Below, in pieces: positions 15,991-25,267 of a DNA stretch of 64,000 bases. The DNA comes from an uncultured Flavobacteriaceae bacterium (GTDB taxonomy: Bacteria; Bacteroidota; Bacteroidia; Flavobacteriales; Flavobacteriaceae), in contig CANLQD010000001.1 of the NCBI GenBank assembly GCA_947493175.1, positions 620,001 through 684,000 of the forward strand, given 5' to 3'. Below the pieces are notes generated by a model. The model saw only the letters and a program-made list of their open reading frames with translations, searched no databases and had not been told where the DNA came from. Numbering within the stretch: the first letter of the stretch is position 1; each line of letters begins with the position of its first letter. Both the position numbers and the translations under genes were made by a program.

Positions 15991-16965
15991 CTACCAGTTA
16001 GTTAATCCCAATAATTTTTCTCCAAGCGGAGATAATTTAGCAGTTTCATATTTGGTCTGTTCCCATCTTCTGGGATCCCCTGGAAACGCGTACCCTTCTG
16101 GTGCAATGCGATGCTTCCATGAATTAATACGCCAATTGCGCAGTTCTTCGTTGTCTTCCTCGGCGGGCATCATAGAAATGTATTGGGCTATGCGTACTTT
16201 GTCTTTTGATTTATTTGGGCGAATACCATGAGGTTCGGTGCTATTGAAAATGAGAAGATCGCCTGCTTCCATCTTTACCTTTACGATTTTATCTTCCAAG
16301 TCCGAAATGTCTGGCTGAAAACGGTCGCGGTTTTCAGGTTGGGTCAATTTCCACGTATCATAATTGCGATACAACCAGGGAATACATTGAAAACCGCCCA
16401 TATTCTCATCGGTCTGATCAGCCAATGCCAAGACTCCTTGTACGTTTTGGGGGCGTGTCTCCGGGTCGTAATCCCAATGAATGAATCCTTTTTTATCCAC
16501 TCCCGGCGGCAATGGAAAGTTTAAATTGGCCCTATCTATGGTTACCCACAATTTTTCAGTTCCCCATACATCGACAAATGCATCGTATACACGCCGCATC
16601 TGACGGTTGTTCCATAAATATTGGTTGTTGTATACCTCTACCATACCCGTACCTGTCAATTCTTTCATCTTCATTTCGGCTCTTGGTGGGGCATACCAAG
16701 TAGTGGGGTCTTTCGGGTCTTTCTCATCGAATTCCCAAATAAAATCAGCGGTAGCTTTGGCTTGTTCCCTCGGGACAGCGTTTTTAATAACGATATATCC
16801 GTTGTGTTTCCAGAACGTCCAATCTTCCTCACTCAATACGCGCAAGGGCTTTTCATTGGAACGATCGTTCAATCTTATTTTACTACTGGTAGCCGTAGAA
16901 GGGTTTCCTGGGATTTCCTCATGTGCCTTGTTGGCCATTGCGATTTTTTTGGTATCGGTTTTCAT
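15991..16965 (-). CDS. Phytanoyl-CoA dioxygenase (PhyH) family protein
   Basis: A 324-residue Fe(II)/2-oxoglutarate oxygenase of the PhyH family. The metal triad is His163/Asp165 in IHWDYD and His246 in STEPHG. Arg258 in KVRIAQY is placed to bind 2-oxoglutarate. The frame opens with GTG at 16974, but ATG 16965 (MKTDTKKIAM) is the better start. The family hydroxylates diverse small molecules; the substrate is unknown. It is divergent from an AraC regulator 141 bp away, which is probably its controller. Confidence 0.8.
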   Translation of the reverse strand: MKTDTKKIAMANKAHEEIPGNPSTATSSKIRLNDRSNEKPLRVLSEEDWTFWKHNGYIVIKNAVPREQAKATADFIWEFDEKDPKDPTTWYAPPRAEMKMKELTGTGMVEVYNNQYLWNNRQMRRVYDAFVDVWGTEKLWVTIDRANLNFPLPPGVDKKGFIHWDYDPETRPQNVQGVLALADQTDENMGGFQCIPWLYRNYDTWKLTQPENRDRFQPDISDLEDKIVKVKMEAGDLLIFNSTEPHGIRPNKSKDKVRIAQYISMMPAEEDNEELRNWRINSWKHRIAPEGYAFPGDPRRWEQTKYETAKLSPLGEKLLGLTNW

Positions 16966-17085
16966 AATTTTCACCTTTAATTCGATGGGATAAAACTACC
17001 GCTCTCATGCTGCAAAATCTACCTTGATATTGACCTATAATTGAACTATATTGATTTATTGTATTTAAAATGGCCTATATTATGC

Positions 17086-17093
17086 TAATTTTG
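17086..17093 (+). promoter_or_regulatory. -7 promoter box of the AraC gene
   Basis: TAATTTTG matches TAnnTTTG and lies 13 bp upstream of the ATG at 17107. The 141-bp divergent gap around it is very AT-rich and holds repeated CTATATT/CCTATA elements (around 17030-17080) that could be AraC half-sites shared with the PhyH promoter. Confidence 0.4.
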
Positions 17094-17106
17094 TTATATT
17101 GGAAGA

Positions 17107-17961
17107 ATGCGTATCGAACTTGAAACTATTGGAAAAGACAGCAAGAGCCCTTTCCGTATTTTGCATAACCCAAGATTGAACCATCTTTTCTACTGGCATT
17201 TTCATCCGGAATACGAGTTGGTATATATCGAAGGGGCCAATGCGATACGCCATGTGGGCGACCATATTTCCAACTATACCGATAGTGATATGGTGTTGAT
17301 TGGTTCTAACATTCCCCATTTGAATTTTGACCATGGTGTGCAGACCGATTATAAAAAGGAGGTATTGCATATAAAGCCTTCTTTAAAACACAAACTTATC
17401 TCAGAAATTCCCGAACTAGAATCCATTCATCAGCTTCTTGAACGCTCTCGCTATGGTATTGTATTTTTTGGAGAGACCAAGAAGATGGTGGGGAGGCGAA
17501 TGCAAGACTTGCATCGGTTAACCCACTTTTCGCTTTTTATGGAGGTCATGCAACTTTTAGAAATTCTTGCTAAAAGTGAGGAATACAGATTGCTTCATAC
17601 CCAGCCCTTTGTAAACAAGTACAATAAAAAAGAACAAGAGCGATTGCGACGTATTTATGCGTATGTCGATGAGCGCTACCAACAGAAAATAGACCTGGCA
17701 GCAATAGCAGCTTTCACTAATTTGGGCAAGGAGGCCTTTTGCCGCTATTTTAAAAAAGCTACGGGAACGACCTTTGTTCAATTCTTGAACCAATACCGAA
17801 TCAGTCAGGCCAAACGTCTATTACTAGTAGGCAAAAATAGTAGTGAGGCTTGCTACGAATGCGGCTTCGAAAGCCTTTCGTACTTTAACCGTACCTTCAA
17901 AAAGGTTACCGGAGAAAATCCCTCCGAATTCAAAAAGAAACATTTTAAGCCTGTACCTTAA
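17107..17961 (+). CDS. AraC-family regulator with N-terminal cupin
   Basis: A 284-residue regulator. The N-terminal half is a cupin-like sensor (FYWHFHPEYELVYIEG, HVGDHISNYTDSDMVLIG). The C-terminal 100 residues are the AraC double helix-turn-helix, ending in the signature ECGFESLSYFNRTFKKVTGENPSEF. Such regulators generally activate a neighbouring catabolic gene in response to a sugar or other small molecule. The divergent PhyH-type oxygenase is the obvious candidate target. Confidence 0.88.
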   Translation: MRIELETIGKDSKSPFRILHNPRLNHLFYWHFHPEYELVYIEGANAIRHVGDHISNYTDSDMVLIGSNIPHLNFDHGVQTDYKKEVLHIKPSLKHKLISEIPELESIHQLLERSRYGIVFFGETKKMVGRRMQDLHRLTHFSLFMEVMQLLEILAKSEEYRLLHTQPFVNKYNKKEQERLRRIYAYVDERYQQKIDLAAIAAFTNLGKEAFCRYFKKATGTTFVQFLNQYRISQAKRLLLVGKNSSEACYECGFESLSYFNRTFKKVTGENPSEFKKKHFKPVP

Positions 17962-18200
17962 CCCAACTACTTGTAACAAGATTTCGGTCGATTTTAAAAA
18001 AGATCAGGGGCAAAATGATAATTAGGGTAACCCTATCATCACCTCTGCCGGTAGGGCGCAGGCAATTGTTTTAAGTACGTGCAAAGCTTTGTCAAGGATG
18101 AAACTAGGAAGAACCCATAGAGAACCCCACCTTTAGTTTCGGGCTTAGTTCGGCCAGCCTTTTATAGCAGCTATAAAAGTTGTTATTAAAAGGGGCCTCA

Positions 18201-18236
18201 CTAAAAAGAACCGCCCCGGACCAAATGTCCAGGGCG
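18201..18236 (-). terminator. Intrinsic terminator of the minus-strand lipoprotein gene
   Basis: CGCCC-c-GGAC (18212-18221) pairs with GTCC-a-GGGCG (18227-18236) around a CAAAT loop. Read on the minus strand, the stem is followed by TTCTTTTTAG. It lies downstream of the lipoprotein gene at 18317-19228. Between them is the GU-rich tract at 18241-18265. Confidence 0.7.
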
Positions 18237-18240
18237 ATTC

Positions 18241-18265
18241 CTAACTAAATAACCAACCAAAAAAA
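18241..18265 (-). promoter_or_regulatory. GGTT/AGTT-rich pre-terminator tract, copy 1
   Basis: On the minus strand this reads T7 followed by GGTTGGTTATTTAGTTAG. It sits between the lipoprotein stop and the terminator stem. A very similar tract occupies 39650-39680, between a 42-aa ORF and its terminator. The shared position suggests a 3'-UTR element, perhaps for a protein or RNA partner. Confidence 0.4.
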
Positions 18266-18316
18266 TCATCCCTTCGACTTTGCTCCGGGGCCAACTTCAT
18301 ATATGTGTCGGCAATA

Positions 18317-19228
18317 TTATTTACGACTTCGCTGTACTTTCATTACAGGATTGGAAGTCTTTTGTCTCTTTTTATCCACCGTGCTTTTGCCCGATTTCAA
18401 ATACTCAATGTATCCCCTACCTCTAAACTCATAAACCGTTCCGCTATCTGGGTGATACAATTCTATTGTACTGTCATTAATAACGTATAGTTCAAAGTAA
18501 TCATTGCCCATGAAGTCGTAAGCAAGTGTTAAAGTTTTGAGCGTTTCATCGTTTTCTATGTCATACACCTGATAATCCCCCTCAAAATCCCATTGTAGAT
18601 TTGAAACCCTTGTTCCGGGGGCATCTACCGACGATCGAAAGAACGAAGGTAAAAACTGTAAATAGTTCTCGTCATCAAAATCGTTGATTGCGCCTTCTTC
18701 ACTTGTGTATACTTTTTCCCAAGCTTCGTACTCTTGTAAAAAGTAGTTAATGTTGTCATAGAAAATAAAATCATAATCAAGATTATTGGCTTGATACCCG
18801 TTTAAAAAATAGGAAGTATTTGAACGGGGGTCTCGCAATTCAATGGTATTACCGTTTACTGCGAAGACATCTAACGACCAGAGTCCATCAACATCATGAT
18901 CAATTTCTACAATTCCGTTAAGTGTACTGTAATAGCCTACATCTATTCCCAATCCGTTGCCGGTTTTTCCGATACCTACTATATTGTTGTTGGCATACAT
19001 TGTTCCATTTACAAAAGAAATCGTGAAGGCTCGTTGAAGAAAAGGCACTTCCCCGTTACCCCGGGTCGCATTGATATCTACGTACCATACATCATAGGAT
19101 TGCAATACCCGATCGGTATTGAAAGCAGATTCCTCGATAAATTCGTCTTCGATTATGACCTCGGTATAACAGGAGCTCATTAAAGTTCCGATCATTAAAA
19201 GTCCCAATAGTAGTTTTATCGTTTTCAT
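18317..19228 (-). CDS. Orphan lipoprotein, about 300 aa
   Basis: A 303-residue exported lipoprotein. Its signal peptide ends in TLMSSC (lipidated Cys20), then comes an acidic stretch (IIEDEFIEES). The mature protein is rich in Asn, Asp, Tyr and aromatic beta-strand patterns, with a repeated layout: VNGTMYANNNIVG and later DSTIELYHPDSGTVYEF. I do not recognise a named domain. The basic tail (KKRQKTSNPVMKVQRSRK) is unusual for a surface lipoprotein. It is monocistronic and followed by a GU-rich tract and terminator. Confidence 0.75.
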   Translation of the reverse strand: MKTIKLLLGLLMIGTLMSSCYTEVIIEDEFIEESAFNTDRVLQSYDVWYVDINATRGNGEVPFLQRAFTISFVNGTMYANNNIVGIGKTGNGLGIDVGYYSTLNGIVEIDHDVDGLWSLDVFAVNGNTIELRDPRSNTSYFLNGYQANNLDYDFIFYDNINYFLQEYEAWEKVYTSEEGAINDFDDENYLQFLPSFFRSSVDAPGTRVSNLQWDFEGDYQVYDIENDETLKTLTLAYDFMGNDYFELYVINDSTIELYHPDSGTVYEFRGRGYIEYLKSGKSTVDKKRQKTSNPVMKVQRSRK

Positions 19229-19293
19229 ACGCTTTCATTTTATGATTGGTACTACCTAAAACAAGCTTTGTGCCATTTTTTTTAATAATCTGA

Positions 19294-19330
19294 TAATCAA
19301 TGTTTTATGTTTAAATTTAATAATTGATTA
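19294..19330. repeat. AT-rich inverted repeat in a divergent region
   Basis: TAATCAAT (19294-19301) and ATTGATTA (19323-19330) are perfect 8-bp arms with a 21-bp spacer. They lie between the lipoprotein gene and gpsA. The AT-rich background makes chance likely. A regulator site for either gene is possible. Confidence 0.25.
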
Positions 19331-19391
19331 CTTTTAGCGACAGAAATCTATTCGATAGCAACTATGAATGTACTCTTAAAGATTTCCGCTC

Positions 19392-19407
19392 CCTGTCTGC
19401 CGACAGG
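19392..19407. repeat. Interspersed GC-rich palindrome, copy 2
   Basis: CCTGTC/GACAGG are perfect 6-bp arms around TGCC, 26 bp before the gpsA start. The element aligns with the copies at 2544-2559 and 28423-28438 through the CTGCC core. Confidence 0.45.
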
Positions 19408-19433
19408 TGGGTTTGCAGAAATGAAAATTGCCT

Positions 19434-20435
19434 ATGCAAGAGAACAAAAAATTCGCAGTACTTGGGGGTGGTAGTTGGGCCACGGCCATCGTTAAAATGC
19501 TTTTGGTGAATCAAGATTGTGTGGGGTGGTACATGCGCAATTCAGATGCCATCGGATTCATCAAAATTCAAAAACACAATCCCAATTATTTAACATCGGT
19601 TACTTTTGATACCGATCAGTTACAGCTCACCGACAATATCAATAGTGCCGTTACCGAAGCGGACATCTTGATTTTTGCAATCCCCTCCGCTTTTTTGGGA
19701 AAAGAACTAGAAAAGTTAACTGCGTCTTTAAAGGACAAAATTGTCTTCTCCGCGATCAAGGGAATCGTACCTGAAAGCGGATTGATCGTAGGAGAGTATT
19801 TTCATGATCAATACGATATCCCTTTTGAAAATATCGGTGTCATTACAGGTCCTTGCCATGCGGAAGAAGTGGCTTTAGACCGTTTATCGTACCTCACTAT
19901 CGCCTGTGCAGATACCGAAAAAGCCGAGTTTGTAGCCAAAAACCTGAACAGTGATTTTATAAAAACCAAGGTCACCAAAGACATTATTGGAACGGAATAT
20001 GCGGCGATGCTCAAAAATATTTATGCCATCGCGGCCGGCATTGCGCACGGACTCGGTTATGGTGATAACTTTCAGAGTGTTTTGATGAGCAACGCTATTC
20101 GAGAAATGAAACGGTATACCAAACGCATTCATAAAATAGACCGAAACATCAACGACTCTGCTTATTTAGGAGACCTCTTGGTCACAGGTTATTCAATCTT
20201 TAGCCGCAATCGGATGTTCGGGAATATGATCGGTAAGGGCTACACCGTTAAAAGTGCCCAGATGGAAATGCGCATGGTCGCCGAGGGCTATTACGCTTCC
20301 GAAAGTGCCTACAAATTGAAGGCCACCTTTAAAAAGAAAGTAAAGACCCCTATTATCGATGCGGTGCATGCCGTACTGTATGAGGGGAAAGATGCCAAAA
20401 AAGTTTTTAAGGCGCTGACGGAGCAGTTGGATTGA
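19434..20435 (+). CDS. gpsA: Glycerol-3-phosphate dehydrogenase [NAD(P)+]
   Basis: A 333-residue enzyme that reduces dihydroxyacetone phosphate to sn-glycerol-3-phosphate for phospholipid synthesis. It shows the Rossmann motif VLGGGSWATAI, the FAIPSAFLGKELE segment, the IKGIVPESG loop, GPCHAEEVA, and the catalytic lysine region EYAAMLKNIYAIAAGIAHGLGYGDN. The frame is open to 19428 through a TTG, but ATG 19434 (MQENKKFAVLGGGS) is the sensible start. It lies 1.4 kb from glpD and 3.3 kb from glpK, so opposing glycerol-3-phosphate enzymes are neighbours here. Confidence 0.93.
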   Translation: MQENKKFAVLGGGSWATAIVKMLLVNQDCVGWYMRNSDAIGFIKIQKHNPNYLTSVTFDTDQLQLTDNINSAVTEADILIFAIPSAFLGKELEKLTASLKDKIVFSAIKGIVPESGLIVGEYFHDQYDIPFENIGVITGPCHAEEVALDRLSYLTIACADTEKAEFVAKNLNSDFIKTKVTKDIIGTEYAAMLKNIYAIAAGIAHGLGYGDNFQSVLMSNAIREMKRYTKRIHKIDRNINDSAYLGDLLVTGYSIFSRNRMFGNMIGKGYTVKSAQMEMRMVAEGYYASESAYKLKATFKKKVKTPIIDAVHAVLYEGKDAKKVFKALTEQLD

Positions 20436-20475
20436 CGAAAAGTTCGCTATTTTAAGGTCATAACGAACAGTTCAT

Positions 20476-21876
20476 ATGAAAAACTTGATACTACTACTAT
20501 TTTTCACCTGCTTGTGCGCATGTTCAGATGCCCCAGAAAATGTTGTAGTCGAGGGAATCCTTGAAGTACCCGAAAACCGCGACAATCCCGATTCAAGAAC
20601 CCTTAAATTAGTTTACAAGGTTTTAAAAGCTAAGGACACCAATTCCCGAAAGGCTCCTATACTTTTATTACAAGGAGGGCCTGGGGTGGCAACCATGATT
20701 ATGGAACCGTTCTTGAAAGATCACCCCCTTAGAAATAATCGGGATATTGTGCTTATGGACCAACGGGGAACAGGGGAATCCGAGGCCAACTGTGTTGAAC
20801 TTAACGATTCTCTTTTCGAAATCATGAGACAAGATTTAAACGTAGAAGAGGACGTCATGGCTACAAATAGCCAGCTAGGTGAATGTAAGGAGGCCTTGAA
20901 AGGCCGTGGGGTTGACCTTGCTGGCTACAACAGTAGGGAAAATGCAGCGGATTTTGAAGATTTACGAAAAGCTTTGGGCTACGAGAAATGGAACCTTTTT
21001 GGAGGCTCTTATGGTTCACGATTGGGTTTGACGATCATGCGTGATTTTCCCGAAAGTGTGCGAAGTGCTGTGCTTTCAGCGATTCTTCCACCAGAAACAA
21101 ATTCGTTAAACAATTCTATTCAAAATTTTGAAAACTCCCTTTTTTCAATCCTGAAGCGTTGTGCGGAAAATCAAGGCTGTGAAAACCGTTTCCCCAATAT
21201 GAAAGCGCGTTTATTGAACGTATTGAAGAAACTAGATTCTGACCCTTTGCATTTTGACTTTGAAGGCAAACCGTTCGTGCTCAATACCCATGATGCCTTT
21301 GTACTACTCTTTGTATCGCTTTACGATCGTCATCATATTGCCAATATACCATTACTTATTGAAGCAATGGAGCATGGAGAAACCGAACCGATACAAAATG
21401 CACTAAAAGGTTTTGAACATATGTTGGGGCTTATCAATTGGCCTATGCACTATTCGGTGATGGCATATGAAGAACTTCCGTTTAATGAACTGGCAGTTAT
21501 GGATCGAGCCTTAAACAATAGTGAGATCGGGTTTGCCTATGCTCCTAATAGTTCAACTATAAAATTATTGTCCGATTGGCATTCCTTTAGGGCCTCAAAC
21601 ATTGAAAACCAGCCTGTGGTTTCTGAAATACCAACACTGATGTCGAGTGGTGGTTTAGACCATGTTACCCCCATTAGCAATGCCAAAGGGGCCATTAAAC
21701 ATCTAAAAAACGGGCATGAACTCATATTTTTGGATGAAGCTCACAACAGTCTATATAACCCTTGTTTTTATCAAATAGCCGAAGATTTTCTTAACGATCC
21801 TCTCCATAAACCGGATATGGAATGCAGCGAAGAGCGAAAGCCCATTGAATGGAACTTGTCAAACCCGCTCCAGTGA
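20476..21876 (+). CDS. Alpha/beta-hydrolase lipoprotein, peptidase S33-like
   Basis: A 466-residue exported hydrolase. The signal peptide MKNLILLLFFTCLCAC ends in a lipobox at Cys16. The fold is that of S33 tripeptidyl/proline peptidases: oxyanion loop LLLQGGPGV, DQRGTGES, nucleophile Ser178 in FGGSYGS, then Asp in GGLDHVTP and His in LDEAHNS. It probably releases peptides at the cell surface. The last 18 bp overlap the 3' end of glpD on the other strand. It is 40 bp behind gpsA in the same orientation, but no functional link is evident. Confidence 0.85.
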   Translation: MKNLILLLFFTCLCACSDAPENVVVEGILEVPENRDNPDSRTLKLVYKVLKAKDTNSRKAPILLLQGGPGVATMIMEPFLKDHPLRNNRDIVLMDQRGTGESEANCVELNDSLFEIMRQDLNVEEDVMATNSQLGECKEALKGRGVDLAGYNSRENAADFEDLRKALGYEKWNLFGGSYGSRLGLTIMRDFPESVRSAVLSAILPPETNSLNNSIQNFENSLFSILKRCAENQGCENRFPNMKARLLNVLKKLDSDPLHFDFEGKPFVLNTHDAFVLLFVSLYDRHHIANIPLLIEAMEHGETEPIQNALKGFEHMLGLINWPMHYSVMAYEELPFNELAVMDRALNNSEIGFAYAPNSSTIKLLSDWHSFRASNIENQPVVSEIPTLMSSGGLDHVTPISNAKGAIKHLKNGHELIFLDEAHNSLYNPCFYQIAEDFLNDPLHKPDMECSEERKPIEWNLSNPLQ

Positions 21877-23529
21877 AAAATTAGAATGTTCTTCCAACTC
21901 GTTCTGTAGTGTTTCCTTCCATTGAAGCAATTGTGCCTCATCTACTTTATAGATGTTCTTGAATTCTTCTAAAACTGGTTCCATTAAGGTTCGAACACTC
22001 TCAATGTCAAAATACAAACGTCCTGTTCTTCGGATAAAGAAGTCCATCGGGTTCTGCACCATTTCATGGTCGATTCCAAATCGGAGTTCGGCTTTTGCCA
22101 AACAAAGGGCTTTGTCTTTATCCTTCAGGCTGGCATAGGTTTCCAAAATGGTCTCTGTCTGTTTTCCATAGTTGGTTACCAGAAACCAAGCTGTATATTT
22201 CTCAAATCCGTCTGGTTTGATTCGGTTATAGACCTCATCAATATACTTTTTAACGTGTTTGAATTTTTTAAAATCCACGTTTCCGGCCAACGGAATTTGA
22301 TCGGTACTGCATTCCTCTACCTTCTTATCGTAATCTTCCTCTATCTTCTTGGCAATACGGTCCACAATTCGCTCTGCCATCTTGCGGTAACCTGTTAATT
22401 TACCCCCTGCGATGCTTATAAGTCCGGTCTCCGAGGTAAAAATCTCATCTTTACGGGACAATTCAGAAGCCGATTTTCCCTCTTCATGAATCAATGGGCG
22501 AAGGCCGGCCCATGACGACACAACATCATCTAACTCTAGCTCGATACTTGGGAACATATTGTTCACCGCCGAGATGATGTAAATCGCATCGGCCAGATCA
22601 GTGGTTACCTTGTCTTTATTATCATTATAGTTGGTATCGGAAGTTCCGACATATGTCACCTTTCCACGGGGAATGGCGAACATCATTCGGCCATCGGGAA
22701 CATCGAAATATGTGGAATGTTTTAAAGGTAATTTCTCATACGGAAAGACCAAGTGAACCCCTTTGGTCAAATGCAGCCGTTTTCCTTTTTTGGAATTGTT
22801 TACACTACGAAGTTCATCGACCCAAGGGCCTGCGGCGCTTACTACATATTTTGAGTTGATGGTAAAGGAATCCCCAGATATTTCATCTTTTACCTTCACC
22901 CCGGCCACCATGTCTTCCTTATAGACAAAATCTGTTACAGCAGCATAGTTCATAGCCTGCGCCCCAAATTGAAGACTGGTCTTGATGTTTTCGATGGTTA
23001 AACGCGCATCATCGGTTCGGTATTCTGCATAATAGCCCGCGCCTTTCAATATTTTCTTGGGAAGCAAAGGTTCTAACTTCATAGCTTCCTTTTTTTCTAA
23101 CATTTTACGCTTGTCGTCTCCGGTTACCTGGGCCAAAATATCATATACTTTTAGTCCGATCGAGGTGAGCCATTTTCCGTAGGAACCATTTTCTATCAAA
23201 GGCAACAACATCTTTTCAGGAAGTACTAAGTGGGGAGCCAATTTATGTACGATGGCCCGTTCCGAACCCACTTCCTTCACCAACCAAAAATCGAACTGTT
23301 TCAAATACCGCAATCCGCCATGAATCAGTTTCGTAGACTTGCTACTGGTTCCCGAAGCAAAATCGCCTTTTTCGACCAAGGCTACTTTGAGTCCGCGTGA
23401 GGCAGCATCCAATGCAATTCCTCCGCCAGTTATTCCACCACCGATGACCACTAGATCAAATTCTTCTTTCGAGAGGGTTTCAACGGTTTTTGTTCTATCT
23501 AAATTTGAGAATCTTATATTTTCTTTCAT
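21859..23529 (-). CDS. glpD: Aerobic glycerol-3-phosphate dehydrogenase
   Basis: A 556-residue FAD enzyme that oxidises glycerol-3-phosphate to dihydroxyacetone phosphate and passes electrons to quinone at the inner membrane. The FAD motif is VVIGGGITGGGIALDAASRG, followed by the family signatures ASGTSSKSTKLIHGGLRYL and GGKLTGYRKMAE. The length agrees with GlpD rather than the anaerobic GlpA. It is transcribed after glpK with a 157-bp gap. No glpF glycerol channel lies between them. Confidence 0.93.
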   Translation of the reverse strand: MKENIRFSNLDRTKTVETLSKEEFDLVVIGGGITGGGIALDAASRGLKVALVEKGDFASGTSSKSTKLIHGGLRYLKQFDFWLVKEVGSERAIVHKLAPHLVLPEKMLLPLIENGSYGKWLTSIGLKVYDILAQVTGDDKRKMLEKKEAMKLEPLLPKKILKGAGYYAEYRTDDARLTIENIKTSLQFGAQAMNYAAVTDFVYKEDMVAGVKVKDEISGDSFTINSKYVVSAAGPWVDELRSVNNSKKGKRLHLTKGVHLVFPYEKLPLKHSTYFDVPDGRMMFAIPRGKVTYVGTSDTNYNDNKDKVTTDLADAIYIISAVNNMFPSIELELDDVVSSWAGLRPLIHEEGKSASELSRKDEIFTSETGLISIAGGKLTGYRKMAERIVDRIAKKIEEDYDKKVEECSTDQIPLAGNVDFKKFKHVKKYIDEVYNRIKPDGFEKYTAWFLVTNYGKQTETILETYASLKDKDKALCLAKAELRFGIDHEMVQNPMDFFIRRTGRLYFDIESVRTLMEPVLEEFKNIYKVDEAQLLQWKETLQNELEEHSNFSLERV

Positions 23530-23686
23530 GCAATTTTATTTTATCTCCGCAAACCCGACTTTAGAGAGGGGGCAGAAATACTCTTTTTAATTTATTCTGG
23601 CAACATATCATCTAGAACGAAATGGAGTATCTAAATGAACCCGCTTAATTTCAATTTGGTTCTTACTCGCTTTCCATTCTCTCATA

Positions 23687-25174
<1,488 letters not shown>

Positions 25175-25223
25175 CTATTTTTCATTTTTGACACCTTGGA
25201 AAAGTAGTTAATTTCCTGTGCCT

Positions 25224-25242
25224 TACGTAAATATAACGTAAT
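25224..25242. promoter_or_regulatory. Palindromic operator upstream of glpK
   Basis: TTACGT (25224-25229) and ACGTAA (25237-25242) are perfect 6-bp arms separated by AAATATA. The dyad lies 56 bp upstream of glpK and 26 bp inside the gap from the end of pbpC. Size and spacing suit a Crp/Fnr-type dimer, but the regulator is not visible here. Confidence 0.5.
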
Positions 25243-25267
25243 AAACCCCATTCACAAAAAAGGGATG

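Larger units (their letters stand above)
17962..18316. other. Gene-free stretch with three hairpins
   Basis: About 355 bp between the convergent AraC and lipoprotein genes. AGGGT/ACCCT (18024-18034) sits within TGAT...ATCA. CTTTTATAG/CTATAAAAG (18159-18167 with 18171-18179) is a perfect 9-bp stem with a 3-nt loop. The GC-rich terminator at 18201-18236 follows. No gene is evident. Confidence 0.55.
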
